Shown here in pieces: positions 55,313 through 64,000 of a DNA stretch of 64,000 bases. Within the stretch, counting starts at the first letter, position 1. Every line of letters starts with the position of its first letter. Origin of the DNA: Methylopila sp. Yamaguchi. Lineage in GTDB: Bacteria; Pseudomonadota; Alphaproteobacteria; Rhizobiales; Methylopilaceae. The translations under genes and the position numbers were made by a program. The notes beneath the pieces are model-generated. The model saw nothing but the letters and a program-made list of their open reading frames with translations, did not search any database and was not told the origin of the DNA. The stretch spans positions 29,010 through 93,009 of the forward strand of contig NZ_BAUX01000018.1 of assembly GCF_002897035.1 (NCBI RefSeq). Direction: 5' to 3'.

Positions 55313-56668
55313 TCAGCACGCCGCGACGGCGACGGCCAGACCTCCCTGCGAGGTCTCCTTGTACTTGGCCTGCATGTCGGCCCCGGTCTGGCGCATGGTC
55401 TCGATGACCTCGTCGAGGGTGACGCGGTGGATGCCGTCGCCGCGCAGGGACAGCGAGGCGGCGACGATCGCCTTGTTGGCGCCGAAGGCGTTGCGCTCGA
55501 TGCAGGGGATCTGCACCAGCCCGCCGATCGGGTCGCAGGTCATGCCGAGGTGGTGCTCCATGGCGATCTCGGCGGCGTTCTCGATCTGCTCGGGAGTTCC
55601 GCCGAGCGCGGAGGTGAGGGCTGCGGCGGCCATGGCGGCGGCGGAGCCGACCTCGCCCTGGCAGCCGACCTCCGCGCCGGAAATCGAGGCGCGGCGCTTG
55701 ATCAGGCCGCCGATCGCGGTCGCCGTCAGCAGGAACTCGCGGCCGCGCTCGCGCGACCAGTCCGGCCCGAAGTCGCGGAGGTAGCGCAGCACGGCGGGCA
55801 CGATGCCGGCGGCGCCGTTCGTCGGAGCCGTGACGACGCGACCGCCGGAGGCGTTCTCCTCGTTCACCGCGAGCGCGAAGAGGCTGACCCAGTCGACGAT
55901 CTCGTGCGGCATGCGGCCCTGGTTCAGGGTCGCGCGCTGCTGCAACGTCTCGTGGAGCCGCCTGGCGCGGCGGCGCACCTTCAGGCCGCCGGGGAGCACG
56001 CCTTCCTGGCGAAGCCCGCGCTCGATGCAGTCGAACATGGCGTCGGCGATGGCGTCGAGCCCGGCCTCGACCTGCGCGCGCGGCCGCGCGGCGCATTCGT
56101 TGGCGAGCTGCAACTCGGGGATCGAGAGTCCCGTCGTCTTGCACAGCTTCAGCAGCTCTTCGCCGCTGGCGAAGGGCTGCGGCCAGACCACGGCGGATTC
56201 CGCGGGCCCGCCGCCCTCTCCCACCACGAAGCCGCCGCCGATCGAGTAGGCGATCTGCTCGTCCACCAACGCGCCGGCCGCGTCGTAGGCGCGGAAGCGC
56301 ATGCCGTTTGTGTGGAGCGGCAGCAGCTCCTTCATCTCGAAGATCACATCGACCGCGGGATCGAACGCCGCGCGGGCGGGGCCGATCTGGACGCTTTTGG
56401 CGTCCTTCAGCGCGGCCATGTGGGCCTCGACCTGATCCGGGTCGACGGTCGCGGGCTCATGGCCGAGGAAGCCGAGACACAGCGCGACGTCGGTGCCGTG
56501 GCCGCGGCCGGTCCAGGCGAGCGAGCCGAAGATCTCCACCCGGACCCGCGCGACGCCGCCGCGCTTCGCGACGCGGATGCGGAAGCTGCGCGCCGCGATC
56601 ATGGGCCCGACCGTGTGGGAACTCGACGGTCCGATGCCGATCTTGAAGAGATCGAAGGCGCTGATCAC
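55313..56668 (-). CDS. sdaA: L-serine ammonia-lyase (single-chain, iron-sulfur type)
   Basis: The 451-residue enzyme converts L-serine to pyruvate and ammonia. The beta-type N-terminal half shows '[19 protein letters not shown]', and the alpha-type half has '[22 protein letters not shown]' and cysteine positions for the [4Fe-4S] cluster in 'GCQGEVGSA', '[19 protein letters not shown]'. The GTG start at 56668 fits family length. Between the sox and gbc genes it completes a path in which glycine plus methylene-THF yields serine, then pyruvate. Confidence 0.93.
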   Translation of the reverse strand: MISAFDLFKIGIGPSSSHTVGPMIAARSFRIRVAKRGGVARVRVEIFGSLAWTGRGHGTDVALCLGFLGHEPATVDPDQVEAHMAALKDAKSVQIGPARAAFDPAVDVIFEMKELLPLHTNGMRFRAYDAAGALVDEQIAYSIGGGFVVGEGGGPAESAVVWPQPFASGEELLKLCKTTGLSIPELQLANECAARPRAQVEAGLDAIADAMFDCIERGLRQEGVLPGGLKVRRRARRLHETLQQRATLNQGRMPHEIVDWVSLFALAVNEENASGGRVVTAPTNGAAGIVPAVLRYLRDFGPDWSRERGREFLLTATAIGGLIKRRASISGAEVGCQGEVGSAAAMAAAALTSALGGTPEQIENAAEIAMEHHLGMTCDPIGGLVQIPCIERNAFGANKAIVAASLSLRGDGIHRVTLDEVIETMRQTGADMQAKYKETSQGGLAVAVAAC

Positions 56669-56777
56669 GAGGCGGGGTCTCTCCGGCGAAGCGGCATGCG
56701 CTTCAGTCTTAGACGAAAGATGGGGCGCGCGCTGCGTCGCAGCAAAAAAGTTACGTGGGCGACTGAGCCGCCGTTCC

Positions 56778-56853
56778 GGGTCGTCAGGCGCAACATCGCC
56801 GACCCGCCGCGCTTGAAGTTCCGGCTTGAATCCCCCCGGGGGAGCCGGGGGAT
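56778..56853. repeat. Two palindromes between soxG and sdaA
   Basis: GGGTCG...CGACCC spans 56778-56805, and ATCCCCC...GGGGGAT spans 56830-56853. They fill the 212-base gap after soxG. The second has the form of a hairpin that could end the sox transcript or be a short REP element. No T tract follows either. Confidence 0.35.
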
Positions 56854-56880
56854 GACGCCGCCCATGCTGCGGCGTGTCGC

Positions 56881-57432
56881 TCACGCCGTGCGGGCGGCCT
56901 CCACCAGAAAGGCATGCACATAAGGCGCGAACGAGCGCCAGCACTCGACGCGGTAGAGCGGCTCCGCCGTCGGCCGCAGCAGCACGATCTCGGCCTTGCC
57001 CAGCAGGGTCCGCGTCGCCGAGCCCGCGGGGAAGGCGGCGTCGCCGAGGTCGAGCGGGCAACCCGCGTTGAGGGCCGCCGCGGCGTCCGGACCCGAAATC
57101 TCCAGCCCGACGTTGCGGTGCGAGACGTCCACCACGGAGTGGAACCGGTCGCCGAGAGCCGCTTCGATCTCAGCCTCCAGCGCCTCGAGGTCGGCTTCGC
57201 CGGCGCCAAGCAGCCACTCATTGGGACCGAGCCGCGCGCTGAAGCGCTCGCCCTCGGCGGACATGCGGTTGATCGCGAGCCCAAGGCCGAGACGGCTCAA
57301 GCCCTCGGCCCCGCGGACCCGCAGCGAGAGCCGGACGCCGGCCGGCGCCGGCGACACCCGGGCGCGGTCGTTGGAGGTGGGCGCAGCGCCCAGCGGGCGG
57401 TCCCGGCGGGCGAAAAGGCTCCGGTCAAGCAT
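56881..57432 (-). CDS. soxG: Sarcosine oxidase gamma subunit
   Basis: The 183-residue protein has family features such as 'LGPNEWLLGAGEADL', 'VVDVSHRNVGLEISGPDAAAALNAGCPLDLGD' split by variable residues, and 'YRVECWRSFAPYVHAFL'. It is part of the heterotetrameric sarcosine oxidase that makes glycine, H2O2 and methylene-THF. Its start overlaps the soxA stop by eight bases. Confidence 0.92.
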   Translation of the reverse strand: MLDRSLFARRDRPLGAAPTSNDRARVSPAPAGVRLSLRVRGAEGLSRLGLGLAINRMSAEGERFSARLGPNEWLLGAGEADLEALEAEIEAALGDRFHSVVDVSHRNVGLEISGPDAAAALNAGCPLDLGDAAFPAGSATRTLLGKAEIVLLRPTAEPLYRVECWRSFAPYVHAFLVEAARTA

Positions 57433-60412
57433 GGATGCGCCCTCCCTCGGCGTCGAAGAACACCGGATCGCACACCGTCGCCGGCGCGAAGCCCGTCGGC
57501 GTGGTGACGTGGAGCGTCCGGCCCATGAGCGCGCGGCCGTCGGCGACGAGCGCGAGCGCGATCGAGCGGCCGCAGTTAGCGCTGAAGTAGCTCGAGGTGA
57601 CATGGCCGAGCATTTTCATCGGGATCGGCTGATTGGGATCGGCGACGATCTGCGCGCCCTCGTCCAGCACCAGCGACGCCGTCTCGGTCGCGAGCCCGAC
57701 CAACTGCTTGCGGCCGCTCGCGACCACGTCGGGACGGGCGAGCGAGCGCTTGCCGACGAAATCCTTCTTCGCCTTGGCGATCATGCCGGCGAGACCGACG
57801 TCGTCCGGCGTCACCGTGCCGTCCGTCTCCTGGCCGACGATGATGTAGCCCTTCTCGGCGCGGAGCACGTGCATCGTCTCGGTGCCGTAGGGCGTGATCC
57901 CGTAAGGTTCGCCGGCGGCGAACACCGCCTCCCACACCGCGCGGCCGTAGTCCGCCGGCACGTTGATCTCGTAGCCGAGGTCTCCGGTGAAGGACACGCG
58001 GAACAGGCGGCACGGCGCGCCGCAGATCGCGCCCTCCCGCACCGACATGTGGGGAAAGGCCTCGTTCGAGAGGTCGATCCCTGAGACGAGCGGCGCGATC
58101 ACGTCGCGCGCCTTCGGCCCCTGCACCGCGATCACCGCCCACTGCTCGGTGGTGGAGGTGAGGAACACGTCGAGGTCGGGCCATTCGGTCTGGAGGTAGT
58201 CCTCCATGTGGTTCATCACGCGGGGGGCGCCGCCCGTGGTGGTCGTCACGTGGAAGCGGTCCTCGGCCATCCGGGCGACGACGCCGTCGTCCAGGATGTA
58301 GCCGTCCTCCTTCAGCATCAGGCCGTAACGGCAGCGGCCGACCCCGAGCTTGGTCCAGGGGTTCACGTACATCCGGTTCATGAACTCGGCGGCGTCGGGG
58401 CCGACGACCTCGATCTTGCCGAGCGTCGAGGCGTCGAAGAGGCCCACGCCCTCGCGCACCGCTCGGCACTCGCGGACGACCGCGGCGTGCATGTCCTCGC
58501 CGGGCTTCGCGAAGTACCAGGCCCGCCGCCACAGCGCGACGTTCTCGAACGCCGCGCCATGCTCCGCCGCCCACTCGTGGATCGGCGTGGCGCGGATCGG
58601 GTCGAACAGCGCGTCGCGGGCGGGTCCGACGAGCGCGCCGAAGGTCACGGGCGTGTAGGGCGGGCGGAAGGTGGTGGTGCCGATCGCGGGCAGCGGCCGG
58701 TTGAGCGCCTTCGACACGATGCCGAGGGCGTTCATGTTCGACGTCTTGCCCTGGTCCGTCGCCATGCCGGTGGTGGTGTAGCGCTTCACGTGCTCGATCG
58801 ACTCGAAGCCCTCGCGCATCGCGAGCTTCAGGTCCTTCGCGGTCACATCGTTCTGGAAGTCGACGAAGGCGCGCACCTTGGCCGGGTCGGCGTCGGTCGG
58901 CAGGTCGCGCACGGGCGTGAATCCGATGCGCGTCGGGCTCGCCGCGAAGGCGCGCGTCTCGGTCGCGCCGGCCGCCTCCGCCCCGGCCGCGAAGCCGGTC
59001 GCGAGGCAGGACGCCAGATCGTAGACGCCGGCCGCGGCGCCGGCGGAGCGCTCGGCCTGCGCAGAAACGCCGGGCAGGAAGGCGTCGCGGCCCTCGTCGT
59101 AGGCGAGCTTTCCGCGAGACTGGGAGAACAGGTGGACGGCCGGCGTCCAGCCGCCCGACATGCCGACGCAGTCGCAGGCGATGACGCGGCGGGCGCCGAC
59201 GGTCCCGTTCGCGCAGGGCGCGACCACGAGACCGGCGACCCGCTTGCGGCCCTTGGTTCCGATCACGGTCTGGCCGGTCAGCACCTCGACGCCCATCAAG
59301 CGCAGGTCCGCGGCCTCGGAGGCGCAATCGCGCTCTGGCCGCAGGTCGACCATCACGACCTCGAGCCCGGCCGCCTTGGCGTCGGCCGCGGCCGCATAGG
59401 CCGAAGCGCCGCTGGTGACGAACACGATGCGGCGGCCGGGGGCGACGCCGTAGCGGTTGATGAAGACGCGGACGCTCTCGGCCAGCATCACGCCCGGCCG
59501 GTCGTTGTCGGCGAACACCAGCGGCCGCTCGTGAGCGCCGGTCGCGAGCACGACCTCGGCCGCGCGCACCTGCCACAGCCGTTCGCGCGGCGCGCCCTTG
59601 GCCGGGCTCTCGCGATGGTCGGTGACGCGCTCCGTCAGGGCGACGTGGTTGTGGTTGTAGTAGCCGAACGCCGTGGTGCGGGGCAGCAGCGTCACGCTCT
59701 CGTAGCCGTCGAGCTCCTCGATCGCCGCCGCGCGCCACGCCTCGGCGCTCTGGCCGTCGATCGACGCGCCGGTCTCGTGCAGCAGCGAGCCGCCGAACTC
59801 CGGCTGTTCGTCGGCGAGGATGACGCGCTTGCCCGTTTTCGCCGCGGCGAGCGCCGCCGCGAGGCCCGCAGGGCCGCCGCCGACGACCAGCACGTCGCAA
59901 TGGGCGTGTCGGTTGGCGTAGGCGTCCGCGTCCGGGACCTGGGGCGCGACGCCCAGGCCGGCGGCGGCGCGGATTACCGGCTCATAGACCTTGTCCCAGA
60001 AGGAGCGCGGCCACATGAAGGTCTTGTAGTAGAAGCCGGCCACGAACACCGGCGACAGCAGGTCGTTGACCGCGCCGACGTCGAAGCCGAGCGACGGCCA
60101 GCGGTTCAGCGACGTCGTCGCGAGGCCGTTGCGGGCCTCGACCACGGTCGCGCGGTTGTTCGGGTCGATCTTGCCCGGACCGCGATCGACCTGCAGCAGC
60201 GCGCTCGGCTCGTCGGAGCCGTGGGTCAGGATCCCGCGCGGCCGGTGGTACTTGAACGAGCGGCCGACGAGGTGGACGCCGTTCGCGAGCAGCGCCGAGG
60301 CGACGGTGTCGCCGGCGAAGCCCTCGATGGTCCGCCCGTCGAAGGTGAAGCGGATCGGCGTCGCGCGGTCGACGCGCCCGCCGGACGGCAGTCGGAACGG
60401 CTGAGCCATCAC
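57425..60412 (-). CDS. soxA: Sarcosine oxidase alpha subunit
   Basis: The 995-residue subunit carries an N-terminal ferredoxin-like segment ('FDGRTIEGFAGDTVASALL', 'SFKYHRPRGI'), an NAD-binding region ('VLVVGGGPAGLAAALAAAKTG') and a C-terminal aminomethyltransferase-like domain ('YGLMLKEDGYILDDGVVAR') that binds tetrahydrofolate. Length is normal. It overlaps soxD by ATGA and soxG by eight bases. Confidence 0.95.
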   Translation of the reverse strand: MMAQPFRLPSGGRVDRATPIRFTFDGRTIEGFAGDTVASALLANGVHLVGRSFKYHRPRGILTHGSDEPSALLQVDRGPGKIDPNNRATVVEARNGLATTSLNRWPSLGFDVGAVNDLLSPVFVAGFYYKTFMWPRSFWDKVYEPVIRAAAGLGVAPQVPDADAYANRHAHCDVLVVGGGPAGLAAALAAAKTGKRVILADEQPEFGGSLLHETGASIDGQSAEAWRAAAIEELDGYESVTLLPRTTAFGYYNHNHVALTERVTDHRESPAKGAPRERLWQVRAAEVVLATGAHERPLVFADNDRPGVMLAESVRVFINRYGVAPGRRIVFVTSGASAYAAAADAKAAGLEVVMVDLRPERDCASEAADLRLMGVEVLTGQTVIGTKGRKRVAGLVVAPCANGTVGARRVIACDCVGMSGGWTPAVHLFSQSRGKLAYDEGRDAFLPGVSAQAERSAGAAAGVYDLASCLATGFAAGAEAAGATETRAFAASPTRIGFTPVRDLPTDADPAKVRAFVDFQNDVTAKDLKLAMREGFESIEHVKRYTTTGMATDQGKTSNMNALGIVSKALNRPLPAIGTTTFRPPYTPVTFGALVGPARDALFDPIRATPIHEWAAEHGAAFENVALWRRAWYFAKPGEDMHAAVVRECRAVREGVGLFDASTLGKIEVVGPDAAEFMNRMYVNPWTKLGVGRCRYGLMLKEDGYILDDGVVARMAEDRFHVTTTTGGAPRVMNHMEDYLQTEWPDLDVFLTSTTEQWAVIAVQGPKARDVIAPLVSGIDLSNEAFPHMSVREGAICGAPCRLFRVSFTGDLGYEINVPADYGRAVWEAVFAAGEPYGITPYGTETMHVLRAEKGYIIVGQETDGTVTPDDVGLAGMIAKAKKDFVGKRSLARPDVVASGRKQLVGLATETASLVLDEGAQIVADPNQPIPMKMLGHVTSSYFSANCGRSIALALVADGRALMGRTLHVTTPTGFAPATVCDPVFFDAEGGRIHA

Positions 60413-60702
60413 GCCCTCGCGTCGTCGATGGGGTGGGAAGGCTGCTCGCCGGCCTTGTAGGTCTCGACGAAGCGGTCGGTGAAGGTGTCGCGCACGGCGT
60501 TGAACCAGCGTCCGCAGCCGTGGGCGTGGACCCAGCGCTCCGCATGCAGCCCGCGTGGATTGGAGCGTACGAACAGGTGCTCCGCCCAGGCGCCGTCGTC
60601 GAGCGCGGAGGGATCGGCCGGTCGCGCGATGTGCGCCTCGCCGCCGCAGCGGAACTCGGTCTCGGGGCGCGTCCCGCAGAAGGGGCAGTCGATCAGCAGC
60701 AT
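60409..60702 (-). CDS. soxD: Sarcosine oxidase delta subunit
   Basis: The 97-residue zinc-binding subunit has the ligands 'CPFCGTRPETEFRCGGEAH' (Cys8, Cys11 and downstream His) and 'HGCGRWFN'. It is 13 bases downstream of soxB and overlaps soxA, keeping the canonical soxBDAG order. Confidence 0.94.
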   Translation of the reverse strand: MLLIDCPFCGTRPETEFRCGGEAHIARPADPSALDDGAWAEHLFVRSNPRGLHAERWVHAHGCGRWFNAVRDTFTDRFVETYKAGEQPSHPIDDARA

Positions 60703-60715
60703 GGTTCGATCCCCC

Positions 60716-61969
60716 TCAGTGCGCGACGGCCGCGGCGGCGGCTTCGTCGATCAGCCGGCCGGTGCGGATGCGGTCCAGCGTGAACGGCGCGTTGATCGGA
60801 TGCGGCTCTCCCGTCGCGAGCGTGTGGGCGAAGACGTGGCCGGAGCCGGGCGTCGCCTTGAAGCCGCCGGTGCCCCATCCACAGTTTACGAACAGGTTCT
60901 GCACAGGCGTCCGGCCGATGATCGGCGAGCGGTCCGGCGTCACGTCGACGATGCCGCCCCACGAGCGCAGCATCCGCATGCGCGTGAACTGCGGGAAGAT
61001 CTCGCAGATCGCGTCCAGCGTGTGGGTGGTGATGTGGAGGCCGCCCTGCTGGCTGTAGGAGGTGTACTGGTCCGTGCCGGCGCCGATGACGAGCTCGCCC
61101 TTGTCGGACTGCGAGATGTAGGCGTGCACGGCGTTCGACATCACGACGCAGGGGAACACCGGCTTGACCGGCTCCGACACCAGAGCCTGCAGCGGATAGC
61201 TTTCGAGCGGCATGCGCACGCCCGCCATGTCCATCACGCGCGAGGTGTTGCCGGCCGCGACCACGCCGACGCGCTTCGCGCCGATGAAGCCGCGGGTGGT
61301 CTCGACGCCGATCGCGGCGCCGGAGGCGTCGCGGCGGACCCCGGTGACCTCGCAGTTCTGCAGGATGTCGACCCCGCGGGCGTCGGCGCCGCGAGCGTAG
61401 CCCCAGGCGACCGCGTCATGGCGCGCGGTGCCGGCCCGGCGCTGCAGCGCGCCGCCGAGCACGGGGTAGCGCGCGTCCCGGGAGATGTTCAGCGGCGGGC
61501 AGAACGCCTTGCACTCCTCCGCGGAAAGCCACTCGTTGTCGATCCCGTTCAGCCGGTTGGCGTAGACGTGGCGCTTGAAGCTCTGAATGTCATGGATGTT
61601 GTGCGCGAGCATGAGCACGCCGCGCTGCGAGAACATCACGTTGTAGTTCAGCTCCTGGGACAGGCCCTCCCAGAGCTTGAGCGCGTGCTCGTAGAGATGC
61701 GCGCTCTCGTCGTAGAGGTAGTTCGAGCGGATGATCGTGGTGTTGCGGCCGGTGTTGCCGCCGCCGATCCAGCCCTTCTCGACCACGGCGACGTTGGTGA
61801 TCCCGTGCACCGTCGCGAGGTAGTAGGCGGTGGCGAGGCCGTGGCCGCCGCCGCCGACGATGACCACGTCGTAGGACGGCTTCGGCTCCGGCGCGCGCCA
61901 CTGGCGGCCCCAGCCCTGATGGCCGCCGACGGCTTCCGACAGAAGGGATGCAAGTGAGAAACGGCGCAT
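60716..61969 (-). CDS. soxB: Sarcosine oxidase beta subunit
   Basis: The 417-residue flavoprotein subunit oxidises the N-methyl group of sarcosine using covalently bound FMN and FAD. '[20 protein letters not shown]' is the dinucleotide-binding motif, followed by '[20 protein letters not shown]'. '[13 protein letters not shown]' and '[17 protein letters not shown]' are typical. AGGTGG precedes the start. It is the first gene of soxBDAG and divergent from the GbdR-like regulator. Confidence 0.95.
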   Translation of the reverse strand: MRRFSLASLLSEAVGGHQGWGRQWRAPEPKPSYDVVIVGGGGHGLATAYYLATVHGITNVAVVEKGWIGGGNTGRNTTIIRSNYLYDESAHLYEHALKLWEGLSQELNYNVMFSQRGVLMLAHNIHDIQSFKRHVYANRLNGIDNEWLSAEECKAFCPPLNISRDARYPVLGGALQRRAGTARHDAVAWGYARGADARGVDILQNCEVTGVRRDASGAAIGVETTRGFIGAKRVGVVAAGNTSRVMDMAGVRMPLESYPLQALVSEPVKPVFPCVVMSNAVHAYISQSDKGELVIGAGTDQYTSYSQQGGLHITTHTLDAICEIFPQFTRMRMLRSWGGIVDVTPDRSPIIGRTPVQNLFVNCGWGTGGFKATPGSGHVFAHTLATGEPHPINAPFTLDRIRTGRLIDEAAAAAVAH

Positions 61970-62181
61970 CGATCCACCTCGCGTGACGGGAGGGATCGTG
62001 CCGCCGGCGCCCCGCGTCGGCTTGCCCGCAGGCGACCGCGATTTCAGCTTTTGCGACGGGCGTCAGGGAAAGCGCCGGGCGCCGGCTGGGGGCGGGACTG
62101 CGGCGTCTTGTTCGAACGGCTCCAATCTTGCATTGACGCAGATCATGGCGGGGTGAAAATCACCCGCGCCGGGAGCGCCGA
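61970..62181. promoter_or_regulatory. Divergent intergenic region soxB / GbdR-like gene
   Basis: This 212-base region must hold promoters for soxBDAG (minus) and the regulator (plus). No convincing sigma-70 pair was found. A GGGCGTCAG element at 62058-62066 resembles elements at a comparable distance upstream of sdaA and gbcA, so it may be an activator site. Confidence 0.4.
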
Positions 62182-63192
62182 ATGGGTTCGCACGTGACGC
62201 CGCAGAGCTTCGGAGGGGAAGGGCCCCGCAAGGTCGGCTTCCTGCTGGTGGAGCGGTTCTCGATGATCGCCTTCGCGGCCGCGATCGAGCCGCTGCGGCT
62301 TGCGAACCGCGAGGCGGGCCGCGACCTCTACGCCCTCGCGCTTTATTCCGACGGCGGCCTGTCTTGCGCCGCCTCGAACGGCGTGGCGGTGGCCGTCGAC
62401 GGCCGCTTCAGCGAGGCCCCAGACCTCGACATGGCCTTCGTCTGCGGCGGCGTCGACGTCGAGAAGGCGGATCACGCCGCGCTCACCGTGCTGCTGCGAC
62501 GCCTCGCCTCGCGCCGGAAGCCGCTCGGGGCGCTCTGCACGGGCTCTTACGTTCTGGCGCGCGCCGGCCTGCTCGACGGCTACCGGGCGACCATCCACTG
62601 GGAGAACCTCGCGAGCCTCGCGGCCCAGCATCCGGAGATGGAGCTCGAATCCGAGCTCTACGAGATCGACCGCGACCGGCTGACCTGCGCCGGCGGCTTC
62701 GCGGCGGCCGACATGATGCTGGCGGTGATCTCCCGCGACCACGGCCATGCGCTCGCCTCCGAGGTGGCGCAGCAGCTGCTGCACCATCGCATCCGGGAGG
62801 CGGGCGAAGGCCAGCGGATGGACCTGCGCATGCGCCTGGGGGTGGCGCACCCCAAGCTGCTGAAGGTCGTGCAGCTGATGGAGGAGCGCATCGAGGAGCC
62901 TCTGTCGAGCCAGGAGCTGGCGGACGCCGTCAACCTTTCGACCCGGCAGCTCGAACGCCTGTTCTTCAAGTATCTCGGCCAGTCGCCGGCCAAGCGCTAC
63001 CTCAAGATCCGGCTGGAGCGGGCGCGGACGCTGATCCGCCAGACCTCGATGCCGATCCTGTCGATCGCGCTCGAATGCGGCTTTTCCTCGGCCTCGCATT
63101 TCTCCCGCGCCTATTTCGAGGGATTCGGGCGGCCGCCGAGCGCCGAGCGCAAGGCCCCGTCGCCGCAGGCGCCCGCGCGCGCCGCGGTGTAG
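62182..63192 (+). CDS. gbdR: GlxA-family transcriptional activator, GbdR-like
   Basis: The 336-residue protein has an N-terminal DJ-1/PfpI-like domain (residues 14-185; 'KVGFLLVERFSMIAFAAAIEPLRLAN', and the nucleophile-elbow-like 'GALCTGSYVLARAGLLDG'). Two AraC-type helix-turn-helix motifs follow ('SSQELADAVNLSTRQLERLFFKYLG' and 'ILSIALECGFSSASHFSRAYFEGFG', each longer than the core). GbdR of Pseudomonas activates gbc, dgc, sox and related genes when betaine or dimethylglycine is present. Position next to soxB supports the same role here; orthology is inferred from family and context. Confidence 0.85.
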   Translation: MGSHVTPQSFGGEGPRKVGFLLVERFSMIAFAAAIEPLRLANREAGRDLYALALYSDGGLSCAASNGVAVAVDGRFSEAPDLDMAFVCGGVDVEKADHAALTVLLRRLASRRKPLGALCTGSYVLARAGLLDGYRATIHWENLASLAAQHPEMELESELYEIDRDRLTCAGGFAAADMMLAVISRDHGHALASEVAQQLLHHRIREAGEGQRMDLRMRLGVAHPKLLKVVQLMEERIEEPLSSQELADAVNLSTRQLERLFFKYLGQSPAKRYLKIRLERARTLIRQTSMPILSIALECGFSSASHFSRAYFEGFGRPPSAERKAPSPQAPARAAV

Positions 63193-63363
63193 GCGCGCGC
63201 CGCTCCACGACATCTTGGGCGACGTCGCCCCTGCGGCTGTGGATCGCGGGCGACGGCGGCCGGGATACGTCGTTCGCTCCACCCTTCGTTAACCCTGGCC
63301 TTCCTAACTGGAGGCACAGCGAAATCCGGCGCGCCAGCGCCTTCAAGACGGGGTCAGCGACTC

Positions 63364-64000
63364 ATGCGCTCTTCCGGCCGACCGCCCGCTTCCTTCGACG
63401 CCGACGGCCGTCGCCAGCCCGCGGACCCGCGCCGCGGCGCCGCGCCAGGCGAGGTCCGCACCAGCCGCACCCCCGACCGCGTCCTGCGCGAACGGCGCGC
63501 CGCCCGCGACGAAACTCTGGACGGCTCCGTCTCGGTCGACCCGAGCCTGCTCGCGGGCCTCGACCAGGCCCTTCAGGCGCCGCGGATCGAGTTCATCGTC
63601 GAAGGGCTCGCGCCGGCGCCCTCCGCCGTGCCGAGCTGGCTGCGTCCGTTCGCGATCGGTCCGAACGCGCGCTTCACCCGCACGCCCGACAGCATCCTCC
63701 GGGGTCCGACGCAAAGCCCCAACGCGCCGACCGACGCCGCCCCGATCGACCCGGAGGCCGCGGCCGACGCGATCGCCGCCATGGCCTTCGCCGACGTCGA
63801 CGCTGCGCCCGCGCGGCCGCTGCAGCCCGCGCGCCTCCGCCGCCTCGCCGAGGTGATCCGCCTCGACGACGACGCGCCCGAGACGCCGGGCGAGCAGGAC
63901 AACGAGCGCCCCTTGGCGCCCGCGGACGAGGCCGTGCCGGAGCCGGTCGCCGACGCGCCCGCCGCCTTCATCACCGGTTCGCTCGGAAGCCCCTTCGGCT
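63364..64000 (+). CDS. Unidentified protein, 3' end beyond the window
   Basis: From ATG 63364 the frame is open for 212 codons to the window edge. The product (MRSSGRPPASFDADGRRQ...) is Pro/Ala/Arg/Asp-rich and looks disordered, with no signal peptide or membrane helix. A short segment 'WLRPFAIGPNARFTRTPDS' is the only structured-looking part. It recalls the N-terminal region of some rhizobial FtsK-like translocases, but this is too weak to name. Codon use (strong third-position GC, no stops) supports a real gene. Confidence 0.6.
   Translation, partial: MRSSGRPPASFDADGRRQPADPRRGAAPGEVRTSRTPDRVLRERRAARDETLDGSVSVDPSLLAGLDQALQAPRIEFIVEGLAPAPSAVPSWLRPFAIGPNARFTRTPDSILRGPTQSPNAPTDAAPIDPEAAADAIAAMAFADVDAAPARPLQPARLRRLAEVIRLDDDAPETPGEQDNERPLAPADEAVPEPVADAPAAFITGSLGSPFG

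Overview
The window is chromosomal DNA of a high-GC alphaproteobacterium, most likely of the order Hyphomicrobiales (Rhizobiales). The grounds are the gene families: a NepR-type anti-sigma factor, CobS/CobT aerobic cobalt chelatase subunits, HisKA_2/HWE-type kinases, an rpmH-rnpA-yidC-engB run, and a GlxA/GbdR-type regulator beside sarcosine oxidase genes. I cannot name the genus. Gene density is high, many neighbours overlap by 4 bases (ATGA or GTGA), and no prophage, integrase, transposase, rRNA or CRISPR array was seen.

Layout. 0-5 kb: end of an RND adaptor gene, an AcrB-type pump gene broken by one missing base, a membrane acyltransferase and a small cytochrome c. 5.3-9.6 kb: polA, whose proofreading domain has lost three of its four metal ligands, and a periplasmic asparaginase. 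9.7-11.7 kb: a 46-residue membrane ORF, an easily missed nepR, and a polytopic membrane protein. 11.9-16.9 kb: an RTX protein, a lytic transglycosylase, and a tightly overlapping signalling trio (CHASE3 histidine kinase, single-domain receiver, receiver-HisKA_2 kinase). 16.9-20.1 kb: engB, yidC, rnpA and rpmH, with a good promoter and a leader hairpin before rpmH. 20.3-24.2 kb: TVP38-type membrane protein, mercuric-reductase-like flavoprotein, histidine kinase, tRNA-Arg(ACG). 24.3-29.3 kb: esterase-like protein, cobT, a small unknown protein, cobS and a J-domain protein. 29.4-33.2 kb: bolA, an M48 lipoprotein peptidase, a thermonuclease, a cation diffusion facilitator and tRNA-Arg(CCT). 33.3-41.9 kb: cytochrome b561, two transglutaminases around a circularly permuted ATP-grasp/alpha-E fusion, and a divergent zinc-ribbon metallopeptidase; this matches a predicted but poorly characterised amide-bond-forming system. 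42-46 kb: assorted metabolic enzymes (FAH-family hydrolase, CoxG-like protein, two VOC proteins, hydroxyisobutyrate dehydrogenase, ProX-like deacylase).

46-63 kb is the most coherent region: a nearly complete glycine betaine degradation module. GbcA/GbcB would demethylate betaine to dimethylglycine. DgcA/DgcB with an ETF-like pair would convert dimethylglycine to sarcosine. SoxBDAG would convert sarcosine to glycine and methylene-THF, and L-serine ammonia-lyase would turn the serine made from these into pyruvate plus ammonia. A GlxA/GbdR-like activator is divergent from soxB. The module is interrupted by a GIY-YIG nuclease gene between two 127-bp repeats and by a REP-like palindrome between dgcA and dgcB. 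The window ends inside an unidentified ORF.
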